A DNA stretch of 64,000 nucleotides from Novosphingobium resinovorum (GCF_001742225.1 NZ_CP017077.1:124001-188000); one strand, 5' to 3'; positions 8,830 through 17,900 are shown, counted from the first letter of the stretch. Numbers and translations are program-made. The notes: a model not told the origin generated them from the sequence alone.

Positions 8830-10011
8830 ATGGCGTCCCTTTCCCCTGATTTGGGCAGCACAACCAAAGAGTTGATCACCCGGTATTATCACATGGCGAG
8901 CATGGTGCTGAGCAAGCTCCAGGAGCGCAACATTCAGCACAACCCACCCCGCAGCGGGCCGACGTTCACAATTTCACAGGCCGCCAGCCTTGTCGGTCGT
9001 TCCGCATCGGCGATCCGGATCGCTGAGGCAGAGGGTCGTCTCCCACATCAAGAGCGCAATATGACCGGGCGCCGGAAGGGCTATACGCTCAAGGACCTCG
9101 ACACGATGCGCCAAGTCTTCGACACGCGTCCTTGGCGCGAGGAGACCGATCCGCCGGCAATCATAGCATGCCAGAACTTCAAAGGCGGCGTCGGCAAGTC
9201 GACAATTGCCGTGCATATGGCGCAGTATCTTGCGATACATGGCTATCGCGTGCTGTTGATCGATGCTGATGCGCAGGCATCTGCGACAATGCAGTTCGGA
9301 TATATTCCGGACAAGGATCTCGACGAACTCGACAGCATTTACGCCCTGCTGCAGGGCAAGCCTGAGAGGGGCATCGCCCAGATCATTCGGAAAACCCACT
9401 TCCATAATCTTGATCTGATACCGGCTAATCTCAAGCTCTATAACGCGGAATATGAAGTTGCTGCCCGCATCGGTGTCCACGGCTTCAACGTGCTCACGAC
9501 CCTTGCGCGCGACATCCATAAGGTGGCAGGCAACTACGATGTCATCGTGATGGATCCCCCGCCGGCGCTCGGCATGGTTTCGCTCTCGGTTATGTACGCT
9601 GCGAACGCGCTGCTCATCCCGGTTCCGCCCAGCATTGTCGATTTCGCCTCAACGACTGCGTTTTTGGGCATGCTTGAAGAGACGATGGGCGCACTGGGTG
9701 AGCACGATATCCAGCCGGAGTATGGGTTCGTGGGAATGGTGATTTCCAAGAGCGAGGCGAACATCGAGTCTCAAAGGCAGATTGTAGACATCACCAATAC
9801 GGTGTTCGGACGCAGTGTATTTTCGCAGGAGCTTCGGAGCTCTGCGGAGTTCAACAATGCCGCCAGCCAGTTGAAGACGGTCTTCGACCTGACGTCTTCA
9901 ACGACGAACCACGCGGTCAGAACCCGCTGCCTCAATCAGCTCAACCAGCTTGGCTGGGAGCTTGAGGAAAACATCAAGAAACTTTGGCCATCGAGACATG
10001 GGCTCGACTGA
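8830..10011 (+). CDS. parA: Plasmid partition ATPase ParA
   Basis: The protein has 393 residues. An N-terminal helix-turn-helix (about 45-75, FTISQAASLVGRSASAIRIA) is followed by a deviant Walker A, KGGVGKST (118-125), and a switch region (VIVMDPPPAL). The N-terminal DNA-binding domain is that of type Ia ParA proteins, which repress their own promoter as well as driving plasmid movement over the nucleoid. The start ATG follows AGAGGACAAGC. The gene diverges from repA across the origin. parB lies about 1.25 kb downstream rather than immediately adjacent, and the gap is filled with palindromic sites. Confidence 0.95.
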   Translation: MASLSPDLGSTTKELITRYYHMASMVLSKLQERNIQHNPPRSGPTFTISQAASLVGRSASAIRIAEAEGRLPHQERNMTGRRKGYTLKDLDTMRQVFDTRPWREETDPPAIIACQNFKGGVGKSTIAVHMAQYLAIHGYRVLLIDADAQASATMQFGYIPDKDLDELDSIYALLQGKPERGIAQIIRKTHFHNLDLIPANLKLYNAEYEVAARIGVHGFNVLTTLARDIHKVAGNYDVIVMDPPPALGMVSLSVMYAANALLIPVPPSIVDFASTTAFLGMLEETMGALGEHDIQPEYGFVGMVISKSEANIESQRQIVDITNTVFGRSVFSQELRSSAEFNNAASQLKTVFDLTSSTTNHAVRTRCLNQLNQLGWELEENIKKLWPSRHGLD

Positions 10012-10040
10012 AGCTCGCCGCCTCAATCGCTCTCATCTTG

Positions 10041-10069
10041 CCCCGGCCACTGTGCCGGGGTTTGCTTTT
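10041..10069 (+). terminator. Intrinsic terminator after parA
   Basis: A 7-bp GC stem (CCCCGGC / GCCGGGG) with a 6-base loop is followed by TTTGCTTTT. It lies 30 bp after the parA stop, so parA and parB may be transcribed separately. Confidence 0.75.
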
Positions 10070-10275
10070 GCGGCCTGGAAGGGTTGAATGGTTGAAATGC
10101 CGCGTCCCCGCGCGTCTGCCGTGCAAGCGGAGGAGAAGGGGAGGGGGGCATTCACGGTTCGGATTGTCCCACGAATTTCGATCGACATTGCTGCCCGACA
10201 TCTGGGCTCACGTTAGTTGACGGCAAGGTCATTGGCGCAGCGTCTAAACTTGGAGGCTTAGGACCTGAAGCAACA

Positions 10276-10298
10276 GTCATTCTCCAATGGAGAATGAC
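10276..10298. promoter_or_regulatory. Candidate parS site 1
   Basis: The core TTCTCCAATGGAGAA (10280-10294) is extended by GTCA on the left and TGAC on the right, giving perfect 11-bp arms. Confidence 0.75.
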
Positions 10299-10363
10299 GA
10301 TCCGCAACCGATGCCTGGAGCTCACGCCAAGCTCGCAGCAACGAATTTCCGGGATGTCCCGTG

Positions 10364-10384
10364 CCGTTCTCCATTGGAGAACGG
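10364..10384. promoter_or_regulatory. Candidate parS site 2
   Basis: The core TTCTCCATTGGAGAA (10367-10381) is the opposite-strand form of the same 15-mer, extended by CCG/CGG to 10-bp arms. Confidence 0.75.
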
Positions 10385-10475
10385 AAGACCTATCGGGTCA
10401 CTCAAGGATCGCGCGGCACGCAAAGCCGCGAGATCTGCGTCAAGTGGCAATGTCTTGCGCGCGCTCTACCGCGCT

Positions 10476-10490
10476 CTCTCCAATGGAGAA
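10476..10490. promoter_or_regulatory. Candidate parS site 3 (one mismatch)
   Basis: CTCTCCAATGGAGAA differs from the consensus at the first base only. Confidence 0.65.
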
Positions 10491-10596
10491 TGTGTGCTGT
10501 TAATAGCAGCTATGGCGCAAGGGTGGAAGCGAGTGTGCGAATGCGCGCGGTCGCTATCGGTGGTTTCGTGGCGCCCAAGCGGAGACGAGGAAGTCA

Positions 10597-10611
10597 TTCT
10601 CCAATGGAGAA
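10597..10611. promoter_or_regulatory. Candidate parS site 4
   Basis: TTCTCCAATGGAGAA is identical to the copies at 6666 and 10280. Spacing between the four sites is about 87, 109 and 121 bp. Confidence 0.75.
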
Positions 10612-11264
10612 GGGCACCAAAGTGCGCCTGTCCGTAGGCCGCAATCACAACCATCTGAGAAAATATTCTGGACATTGCTGGCAGGGCTCCTGCGCGAACG
10701 GAGTGTAAGCCGGCAGAGCAGCTTTCCCGTATAACTTAGGTGCTTCATCGCTGACGCGTCGGCTTCGCGATTATGATTGCGAGAAGTCTCGCGGTGCCAA
10801 ACTGTGATCGACCGGCGGCAGGTGCTGCGAAACTACGAGCGCATAAAAGGCGGAAGAGAGCCGGCCCGCTGCTTCCGTCGAGAGGGCAGGGCGAAGGATA
10901 GGGTCACCCTCGTCTCTCAAGTGTCACCACTTGAGCGCATTTGAATGTTGTCTGCGTAACGCTGGAGGGTGGGCCGCTACCGGAGATTACAATGAAGGTC
11001 TCCACATCCGCGGCGATCGCCCGGGCGGGCGAGGCATGAACGAATTACATGGTTCAACCCGGTTCACAGCATCGACGCCGACGCCGGGTGCTTCGTCGGG
11101 ACCGAATTGCGCGGTGCGACTGTTAGGGGCGCAGGAGGGATTTGGGTACAGGGCAGGGGGCGGCCTTGCGCTTATGGAATCTCATCCGATAAACTCCCCA
11201 TGGCCGGCAAGAGCGAGATTCGTTCGTTGTATTTCTGCCGGGGCATGTGAAGGGAATTGACGTT

Positions 11265-12287
11265 ATGGCGCGCAAACCGGGTTTTGGGGCTTCTATTGCC
11301 TCGGAGGTCGTTGAGGCGTTTGGCCACGGCGATGCACCTTCCCTTCCGACAGGCGATGTACTGGTCAGTCGCGGCAAGGCGCTGAGCAAACTCGGTGCTG
11401 ACGTGCAGTATGAGCAGTACGAATGGGTGGATCCCGTGCTCTGCAAACCGTCGAACCAGAATGCTCGACGCTATGACGAGCTTACCTACGAGGATTGCGA
11501 GGAACTGATTCAGTCGATCCGGTCCGAAGGGCGGCAGCGGATGCCGGCAATCGTTCGCCGCACGGAGGATCCTGCAGCGCCATACGAGATTGTTGCAGGT
11601 TCGCGCAGGCACTTTGCCATCAGCTGGCTTCGAGCGAATAACTATCCCGACTTCAAATACCTGATTGATGTTCAGCCCCTCGACGACGAGGCGGCGTTTC
11701 GGCTGAGCGATCTGGAGAACAGAGCGCGCGCCGATGTCTCTGATCTCGAGCGAGCACGAAGCTACCAGATGGCACTTCGCTCTCACTACAAGAGCGATAC
11801 CGCAGCGATGGCTGAGCGCCTAGGCGTGGCGCGTGCCACGATCTACCGCTACACGGCGCTTGCCGACCTGGATCAAGTCTTTGTTTCCGCCTTTGGTGAT
11901 CCGAAGTCGGTGACAGTCTCTCATCCGCGCGCCATCGCTTCGATCATCAAGGAAGGGGGAGAAGTCGCACAGCGGGTACGCGACGAGGCCATCCGGCTCG
12001 CCGGCCTGCAAGCGTTGCGTCTCAACGAGGGGGTATCGCTTATGGCACCAGCTGAGGTGATTGCGGCGTTCAGGAATGCTGCCAGGCCGCCAAAGCCTTC
12101 CGTGATCGAGAATACCACCTTCACCATTGGTGCAGCCGATGGCGGGGAAATCCTCACGTACACCAAGGCATCGAGGAAAAAAGGAATGACGATCACGTTG
12201 CCGCCAAAGTTAAGCGCCGGTCGATCGGAGGTGGAGGCAGCGTTCCAACTCTTACTCGACGAGTTGTTTGGTGCGCCCGAAGCCTGA
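11265..12287 (+). CDS. parB: Plasmid partition protein ParB
   Basis: The protein has 340 residues from the ATG at 11265, chosen because AAGGGA lies 8-13 bases upstream; a GTG at 11247 is an in-frame alternative. The N-terminal ParB/Srx domain carries the CTP-binding signature GSRRHFA (about 115-121), followed by the helix-turn-helix AMAERLGVARATIYRYTAL and a C-terminal dimerisation region. It would load on the parS-like sites upstream and work with ParA to segregate the plasmid. The gene is intact. Confidence 0.93.
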   Translation: MARKPGFGASIASEVVEAFGHGDAPSLPTGDVLVSRGKALSKLGADVQYEQYEWVDPVLCKPSNQNARRYDELTYEDCEELIQSIRSEGRQRMPAIVRRTEDPAAPYEIVAGSRRHFAISWLRANNYPDFKYLIDVQPLDDEAAFRLSDLENRARADVSDLERARSYQMALRSHYKSDTAAMAERLGVARATIYRYTALADLDQVFVSAFGDPKSVTVSHPRAIASIIKEGGEVAQRVRDEAIRLAGLQALRLNEGVSLMAPAEVIAAFRNAARPPKPSVIENTTFTIGAADGGEILTYTKASRKKGMTITLPPKLSAGRSEVEAAFQLLLDELFGAPEA

Positions 12288-12403
12288 CAGCCGGAGTTCC
12301 GGAACAAAGCGGGAATTAGCTCTATAATCAATTTTGGGCTCGCTGGAGCGAGGTGGCGCCTATTAGGGTGGTACGGGTCATCTCAAGGCAGTTTACGCAG
12401 CGT

Positions 12404-12429
12404 AAGCCCGGTTTCCGGGGAGGCTTTTT
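12404..12429 (+). terminator. Probable terminator after parB
   Basis: AAGCCCGG, a short loop and CCGGGGAGGCTT followed by TTT form an imperfect hairpin about 120 bp after the parB stop. Confidence 0.45.
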
Positions 12430-13007
12430 GTGATGGGATTTGCAGCCAATTTCACTGGCGATGTCATTCGAACTCGTTTTCAGCGCTTGTATCGAGGTCT
12501 GAGCAAGTGCCGCGCCTTTTCCGGCAGCACCCAAGTGCTGCTGGATCCGCGACTTCATACGGCGAAACGGATTTACTGGACCTTCATCCGCTTCGATCGC
12601 GATAGCGGCTCTGGCTTCTCTCGCGGTGGTAACTGAGGGCCGGGGCGTTGAAGCAGGCGGCATGCTCCGCGAGTTTTGGTGTCATCGACCGCGCATAGAA
12701 CTTCCGGGTTGCAGACAATTTGGCGAGTGCGATCTGGATGATCTTCCTGCCCACCAAGCAGCGATCGTGGTTTTAATGACGTGGAGCCTTGCTGAGGCGA
12801 ATTTACGGCTGCTTTGTGAACGGCGGGCGGGACCTGTGGCCGGTAAGGAATAAAGGAACTGCGAAAATCGTTGTCCGCGTCGTTGTGATCGCTATAGGCA
12901 GCGGCAGGGCGATGAAGCGAACGCGATCACGTACCTCACCGCCCACTTGCGAACCTCGACGCCCGATACGACGGAGATTGGGCGGCGGTCCTGTGCGTAA
13001 AGGAAAC
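12430..13007. other. No gene seen
   Basis: Several frames stay open here on both strands but none has a start with a ribosome-binding site or a recognisable composition. I see no repeat or element ends. Confidence 0.4.
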
Positions 13008-13334
13008 TCAAAGGCTCGGGCTTGTTCGGCTGTAGGCAAGCGGCAAGCGCTCTGCTTCTGCCACGGCGGAAGCCTTCGTCGGGAAGGGCCCAACGTCGTT
13101 CTTGACGTTATCGGGCAGCCAGACCGGCAGAAACCACCATCCACCGGAGCGATAACTGACGGCACTACGCACAGAGCCCATGCCGTCGGCCAGAAACCAG
13201 CCTAGGTCGATGCCGTCGCGTATCCACAGCGGGGCAGGGTAGTGCATGAGTTCCTCGAAAGTGTTAGCTGATCTGGGCTTGGCCGACCAATGATACCATG
13301 CGCCGCAGATGATGCTGGCGCCCGGGCATCCCAC
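13008..13334 (-). CDS. Small protein of unknown function
   Basis: A frame of 108 residues contains a protein-like stretch (WIRDGIDLGWFLADG, then SGGWWFLPVWLPDN and PFPTKASAVAEAERLP) rich in Trp and Pro. The amino-acid mix argues for a real coding sequence rather than a shadow. No family is recognised and the start is uncertain; the N-terminal 20 residues may be untranslated. Confidence 0.45.
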   Translation of the reverse strand: MGCPGASIICGAWYHWSAKPRSANTFEELMHYPAPLWIRDGIDLGWFLADGMGSVRSAVSYRSGGWWFLPVWLPDNVKNDVGPFPTKASAVAEAERLPLAYSRTSPSL

Positions 13335-13570
13335 GAATGCGATGCGCCGGCCCCGCGCCGTGGAAGCCCGCAGGAATCGCGGAATTTATACCACACGCTA
13401 AGTGAAAACGAGATAAATATACATCGAGCTATATTGCATCATCAGCCATATGCGATAATTGCAGTTATTGCAGAAGCATTATCGTGCCGGTAAGATGGCG
13501 GCCGTCCAGCGGTGTGCTGAAAAACCGGCGGTTTTGCGCGGATTGCGAAAAAGCATGGAAAAGCAGACGA

Positions 13571-14836
13571 ATGAGCGTGCACCAGCCAAACCCAGTCTCC
13601 GGTACCGAAACACTTGGCTCCGCCGGGCACGCCAGCCTTCTCGGTGCGGCGGGTCGCCATGATGGAACAGGGGCGGGCGGCGCCCTGGTGCCGCTGATCA
13701 CGTCGCTCCGGACGGCGGAGCAGGTTGTCGTGGATGCGGGTTTGCTCGAAGCGTTCCAGGCGGCGGCTTCGAAACATACGCTCGCAGCGCTGCGCTCGGA
13801 TCTCTCCGCTTTCGATCTGTGGTGCCGCCAGCATCGCCGCATCACCGTGCCGGCACGATCGGAGGACGTTGCGGACTATCTCAAGCGCCGCGGCGGGCAG
13901 GGGGCCCGCCCGGCCTCGCTGGCCCGCTACAAGGCGTCGATCGCGCGGCTGCACCAACTACTTGGCCTCATCGATCCCACAACGGCTCCGCTGGTCAAGC
14001 TGACGCTGGCGGCAATCCGTAAGGAAAAGGGGGTGGCCCAGCGCCAGGCGGCGCCGCTGCGATTCAAGGGACCTGTCTCCGACATCGAACGCGACCTGGC
14101 ACGGGGTCTCAATCTTCGTGCGCTGCTGGAAAGCTGCGGTGAGGACCTCGTCGGCCTGCGCGATCGCGCCCTCCTCAGTCTGGCCTACGATACAGGGCTC
14201 CGGGCCAGCGAACTGGTCGCCGTCGAAGTCGGGCACATCCTCCCTGCCATCGACCCCGATGCGCGGCTGCTTGCGATCCCGCGCAGCAAGAGCGATAGCG
14301 AAGGGGAGGGGGCTACCGCTTTCCTCAGCCCTCGCACCGTGCGTGCGGTCAAAGCTTGGCTGGACGCGGCCGAGATCAGTGAGGGCGCGGTGTTCCGCCG
14401 GGTGTTCGTGCGCCGCTACAAGGCGAGGGCCCGCATACCCGGCCGCGATCTGGCGACGCTGTCCGGGCGCGAAGGGTATCACTGGCGCAAGGCACTGCCC
14501 CAACCTGCCGTGGCGGCCCGCACCGAATACAGTGTCGGCGATGCCGCGCTTCATCCCGGCTCGATCGGGCCGATCTGGCGCGCGATCATCCGGCGGGCGT
14601 TCGAGAAGGGGGCCTTGCCTGATCTGACCCGCGACGATCTGGAGCACTGGCTGAAGCGCATCAGTGGGCACTCCACGCGTGTTGGCCTCAATCAGGACCT
14701 TTTCGCGAGTGGTGAGGATCTCGCGGGCATCATGGACGCGCTGCGCTGGAAGAGCCCGCGCATGCCGCTCGTCTACAACCGCAACCTCGCGGCCGAGCAC
14801 GGCGCGGCAGGGCGGCTGATGCGAAAACTCGGCTGA
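13571..14836 (+). CDS. Tyrosine recombinase (integrase), intact copy
   Basis: The protein has about 421 residues from the ATG at 13571. A SAM-like N-terminal DNA-binding domain (HTLAALRSDLSAFDLWCRQH) is followed by the catalytic domain, with Arg in DTGLRASELVAVEVGH, His-x-x-Arg in SGHSTRVGLNQ and the Tyr nucleophile in MPLVYNRNLA. Such enzymes cut and rejoin DNA at specific sites. It converges on a small gene on the opposite strand (14893). The same pair recurs in degraded form at 38.0-38.5 and 39.9-41.1 kb, so this is probably the active copy that shaped the region. Confidence 0.9.
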   Translation: MSVHQPNPVSGTETLGSAGHASLLGAAGRHDGTGAGGALVPLITSLRTAEQVVVDAGLLEAFQAAASKHTLAALRSDLSAFDLWCRQHRRITVPARSEDVADYLKRRGGQGARPASLARYKASIARLHQLLGLIDPTTAPLVKLTLAAIRKEKGVAQRQAAPLRFKGPVSDIERDLARGLNLRALLESCGEDLVGLRDRALLSLAYDTGLRASELVAVEVGHILPAIDPDARLLAIPRSKSDSEGEGATAFLSPRTVRAVKAWLDAAEISEGAVFRRVFVRRYKARARIPGRDLATLSGREGYHWRKALPQPAVAARTEYSVGDAALHPGSIGPIWRAIIRRAFEKGALPDLTRDDLEHWLKRISGHSTRVGLNQDLFASGEDLAGIMDALRWKSPRMPLVYNRNLAAEHGAAGRLMRKLG

Positions 14837-14892
14837 TCCGCCCAGAGGACGGTGATGCCAGAGGCGCTGCCCCAGCATCGGCTTGAACCCGG

Positions 14893-15140
14893 TCAGGCCT
14901 GTGTGCGCGCCGGTTCCGCGAAACCGCTTGGCCGCTGCGCAGGCGGCTTTCGCGCGTCCCGGCGTTCCGCATACCTTTTGTAGGCGTAGCCCCCGGCCAC
15001 GGCGCCAATCAGGCCGAGCGGACCCATGCGCCGCAGCACGGTCGGGGCAGCGAATCCGAGCAGGGTGCCCGCCGTACCAATGACGCCGCGCACGTGTTCA
15101 GCGGCTTTGTTGCCCGCGATTGCGCCGATAATTCTGCCAA
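14893..15140 (-). pseudogene. Small hydrophobic protein paired with the recombinase, copy 1 (start lost)
   Basis: The reading frame matches copies 2 and 3: GRIIGAIAGNKAAEHVRG, then GTAGTLLGFAAPTVLRRMGP, a hydrophobic glycine-rich helix, a basic segment and the end PSGFAEPARTQA. In copies 2 and 3 the frame starts ATG; here the two codons before GRII read TGA ATT, so the normal start is gone. A GTG at 15093 could give a 66-residue protein. The function is unknown; the hydrophobic middle suggests membrane association. Confidence 0.6.
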
Positions 15141-15350
15141 TTCACAAAGACTAGGAGCACCGCAACGATTTGCGCGAAGAGCGCCTGAATCCGGGCCACA
15201 GCGACGTCGAATTTGGCGGCGGTGCTACTCCTGCGGACCGCGAAGGCGGCATGGCGGCGAAAGAGCACAGCCGCTCACCGGATAGGCAACGTTTGCGAAA
15301 CTCAGGCGGCATACCGGCGTTGTGGCTGGAACACCCTTGAGGAGATGGCA

Positions 15351-15833
15351 ATGTCGACTGACACACAAAAGCTGAAGCAACACCTTTGGGAAAAGATCGA
15401 AAAGGGCCCTTTCCTGATGGTCGGCCTTGCCGATGGGAAGAGCCATTCCGAACCGTTGACGGCGCAGCTCGACAAGGATCAGGTCGACACCATCTGGTTC
15501 TTCATCGGTAAGGACAATCGCCTTGCCGGCGGCGGCGCTGCGATGGCGCAATTCGTTTCGAAGGGTCAGGATTTCTTCGCGTGTCTGTCGGGCCGCGTCG
15601 AATTGGATACCAACCCTGCCATGGTCGACAAGCTGTGGTCGAACGCTGTCGAAGCTTGGTTTCCCGGAGGAAAGACGGATCCCAATCTTGCGTTGCTTCG
15701 CTTCGATATCGATGAAGCTGAGCTATGGGAATCCGATGTGTCGCTGACCGGCAAGCTGAAGATGCTCTTCGGCGGTAAGATCAGAGGCGATGAAGCGGGT
15801 AGCCACGCCGTAGTAGCGAACACTAAAATCTGA
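15351..15833 (+). CDS. Pyridoxamine 5'-phosphate oxidase-like general stress protein
   Basis: The protein has 160 residues and begins MSTDTQKLKQHLWEKIEKGP, with a split-barrel flavin-binding fold signature (FLMVGLADGKSHSEPLTA, IWFFIGKDN). It resembles the general-stress-protein-26 group, which binds FMN or a related cofactor. The ATG at 15351 is preferred over 15345 because GAGGAG sits about 8 bases upstream of it. It stands alone with no obvious operon partner. Confidence 0.85.
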   Translation: MSTDTQKLKQHLWEKIEKGPFLMVGLADGKSHSEPLTAQLDKDQVDTIWFFIGKDNRLAGGGAAMAQFVSKGQDFFACLSGRVELDTNPAMVDKLWSNAVEAWFPGGKTDPNLALLRFDIDEAELWESDVSLTGKLKMLFGGKIRGDEAGSHAVVANTKI

Positions 15834-15911
15834 ATTGCCGCTTAGAGGCAGGCCCAGCCGGAGAGCGAGCCTGCCTTGATGCGCCTATCATCATCCTCCA
15901 TCGGGATTTGT

Positions 15912-16256
15912 ATGGCTGAGCCACCCACACGCGTCGCCGGCCACCCCGTGACGCCGGACGGTCACTACTTTGTCGTGGGCGGCCGGCTGTGGCGCATGTC
16001 CGATCCCAACCTGCCGCAAGAGCGTCGCGAGGCGCTGGTCAAGAAGCTCATGTCAGCCCGTCGCGCGGTTGGTGTTGCCAGGCGCAAGGGCGATCACGAC
16101 GCGAAGGAGCGGGCACATGCTGCGATCGATTCAGCAAAGCAGGCGCTGGGCGAGCGCGGACCGGTCTGGTGGGACGATGGCGCCCCCGATCTTAATCGGC
16201 ATCTGGCAAGGACCGGGCCCTACGCGCAATGGTATGTGCAATTACTGCATCCCTGA
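15912..16256 (+). CDS. Conserved small protein of unknown function
   Basis: The protein has about 114 residues from the ATG at 15912 (MAEPPTRVAGHPVTPDGHYF). The motif YFVVGGRLWRMSDPNLP followed by basic helices and a Trp-rich end (GPVWWDDGAPDLNRH) is one I associate with alphaproteobacterial hypothetical proteins of unknown role. It has no signal peptide or membrane segment. Confidence 0.7.
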   Translation: MAEPPTRVAGHPVTPDGHYFVVGGRLWRMSDPNLPQERREALVKKLMSARRAVGVARRKGDHDAKERAHAAIDSAKQALGERGPVWWDDGAPDLNRHLARTGPYAQWYVQLLHP

Positions 16257-16258
16257 TT

Positions 16259-16750
16259 TCACGGGCCGGTGCGCGCACCCCGCTCACCGGTAACGGGATC
16301 GTAGGGGGGGTCAGGCAGCGCGGCGATCCGAGCCCGCGTGGCATCGTCCGCAGCCTCCCGGCATATATCCCAGTCCTGCCCTTGCGGATAAGCCCCGACC
16401 ACTTTGAAATCCTCGTTTGCGGAAAGGCAGCGGTGCCCGGTGCCGGCAGGCAGCATCAGCGCATCGCCAGCTAATACCTCGATCCGGCGTCCGTGTGGTC
16501 CACCGATTTCCAGCGTTGCCGAACCGGAAAACACGCCGAGCACCTCATGCGCGGTCGAGTGGTAATGGCGATAGTCGAAAATCCCGTCGCGCCAGTCCGC
16601 TGGCCAGCCATGCCCGCCGAATAGCGCTTCGAAGCGATCCGCTAGGTATGGCTCATCACTATCCAGCGCCGCACTATAATTAACTACCGGAAGCCGAGCG
16701 TTGTTGGGCACCCAGCCATTCTCGGTAAGTATGAAGCTCTGGATTTTCAT
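16259..16750 (-). CDS. Cupin-domain protein (YjlB-like)
   Basis: The protein has 163 residues with the two cupin motifs: HYHSTAHEVLGVFSGSATLEIGG (metal-binding His, His and Glu) and GDALMLPAGTGHRCL (second His). A C-terminal extension ends in a Pro- and Arg-rich tail. Cupins of this type bind a metal and act as small-molecule-binding or dioxygenase-like proteins; the substrate cannot be told from the sequence. It converges on the gene at 15912 with a 2-bp gap. Confidence 0.85.
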   Translation of the reverse strand: MKIQSFILTENGWVPNNARLPVVNYSAALDSDEPYLADRFEALFGGHGWPADWRDGIFDYRHYHSTAHEVLGVFSGSATLEIGGPHGRRIEVLAGDALMLPAGTGHRCLSANEDFKVVGAYPQGQDWDICREAADDATRARIAALPDPPYDPVTGERGARTGP

Positions 16751-17087
16751 CGCTTGGATCCTTTGGGGCGGCGCATGGCATTGTCAGGCAAACCGATCGA
16801 GACCGGGGCAGGATCGCTCGTTTTCTCGCAGGCGCGCGGACAACGATCGACGTTTGCTGAGACCCGACCTTTCGCGGTTACCGCATTAAGCAGGAGATGG
16901 TCGATACTTCAGGCCAGCGTCGCGTGTTATCGCAAGCAATAGGAGTGCTTGGTGTTTGATCAAAAAAAGATGACTGACGCGGATTGCAGGCGACTAGGCC
17001 GGCTGCAATCCGGGCGCTAGGAAGGCGGACAATGGCGGAACGGATGGTACCGAAGTGATCTGTCTCGGCATCGGGTCGAAGAGATCG
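16751..17087. other. Gene-free stretch with one hairpin
   Basis: No gene is seen. A 9-bp inverted repeat GGATTGCAG / CTGCAATCC (16981-16989 and 17003-17011, 13-base loop) is present but lacks a T-run, so its role is unclear. Confidence 0.4.
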
Positions 17088-17285
17088 CTATTCGGCCTTC
17101 CTGATCGCGCGTTGCGCGCCATCATGCTCATTCACGCCGGTCTGCTGTTCTTGTTCAAGCTCCTGGGCGTGCCATAAAGTGCGTCCCGCGAACACTAGGA
17201 CGATAACGGCCAGCAGGATCACCGCCACCATTATTCCCGCGCGGCCGAGGCGACGCGAACTGGGCTGGTCCCGTTCCGGCATCAT
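17088..17285 (-). CDS. Small single-pass membrane protein
   Basis: The protein has 65 residues. A basic N-terminus (RDQPSSRRLGRAG) is followed by one strong hydrophobic helix (IMVAVILLAVIVLVFAG) and a Gln/Glu-rich soluble tail, giving a predicted tail-out inner-membrane protein. Its start overlaps the end of the upstream gene by 4 bases (ATGA), so the two are probably co-translated. No family is recognised. Confidence 0.6.
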   Translation of the reverse strand: MMPERDQPSSRRLGRAGIMVAVILLAVIVLVFAGRTLWHAQELEQEQQTGVNEHDGAQRAIRKAE

Positions 17286-17470
17286 TGCCCCGTGTTCCTG
17301 GCGCGCTGGCCTTCGGGGTAGTCTTCCGGCTTGACGGTTCCGACCGAAGGGCGGTCCTCGATTTTCTCAGGCTTCTGTGCACCTTTCTTCTGGCGGTGCG
17401 GGTCGACTGCATCGGGACGGGCGTCTCCCAGTACGCCGCGGCGGGTTCCGGTAGAATCTGTGTCGGGCAT
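17282..17470 (-). CDS. Small hydrophilic protein, partner of the 17088 membrane protein
   Basis: The protein has 62 residues from the ATG at 17470, which has GGAG about 10 bases upstream; longer starts lack this. The sequence is charged and Pro/Lys/Asp-rich (MPDTDSTGTRRGVLGD...), probably disordered. It overlaps the following membrane-protein gene. Confidence 0.6.
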   Translation of the reverse strand: MPDTDSTGTRRGVLGDARPDAVDPHRQKKGAQKPEKIEDRPSVGTVKPEDYPEGQRARNTGQ

Positions 17471-17579
17471 GATACGCTCCATCACATGGCGAAAGGGTGG
17501 GTCGTGGCGAGCTTTCACCCTTTCGAGGTTGCGATAAGTAAGCGCGCTGCAAGCCGGCTCGTTCCCGCATCGCCGCTCC

Positions 17580-17900
17580 TCATGATGCCTCGATCCTTAC
17601 CGGCACCCCCTTTGCTGCGGGCGTCTTCGACAGAACGTCGTGGTGACCAAGCGGGACCAGCGGGTTCAGTTCGGGAAAATAGCCGGCAAGGCAGCCGCGC
17701 GGTAGGTCAAAGGGGGAAGACCCCCCACCTCACGGCGCTGGTGCGTGTCGCAATCGGCGACGAGCGTGACCGTCGATGCTTCTTCCAGTCCGGCCTCCTG
17801 CATGTCCTCGAGATTCATCAGGACGATCAAACGGCTGCCCTCAAGCCCGCGCGTGGCGGTGAAAGGGGCATGCGGTCACTCCTGATAGCGTCACGGCGTC
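17580..17900 (-). pseudogene. C-terminal remnant of a YdeP/FdhF-like molybdopterin oxidoreductase
   Basis: Read on the minus strand, RGLEGSRLIVLMNLEDMQEA...ADCDTHQRREVGGL continues, after a frameshift near a G/C run at about 17717, into DLPRGCLAGYFPELNPLVPL and PAAKGVPVRIEAS with a stop at 17580-17582. This is the characteristic C-terminus of formate-dehydrogenase-like molybdopterin oxidoreductases (about 750 residues). Over 600 residues are missing, so this is a relic of a deleted gene. Confidence 0.75.

Larger units (their letters stand above)
10070..11264. other. Gene-free partition region between parA and parB
   Basis: About 1.2 kb without a convincing coding frame. The first half carries four copies of the parS-like palindrome at 10280, 10367, 10476 and 10597. 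I see no further repeat family in 10700-11264, which may hold the parB promoter. Confidence 0.6.
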
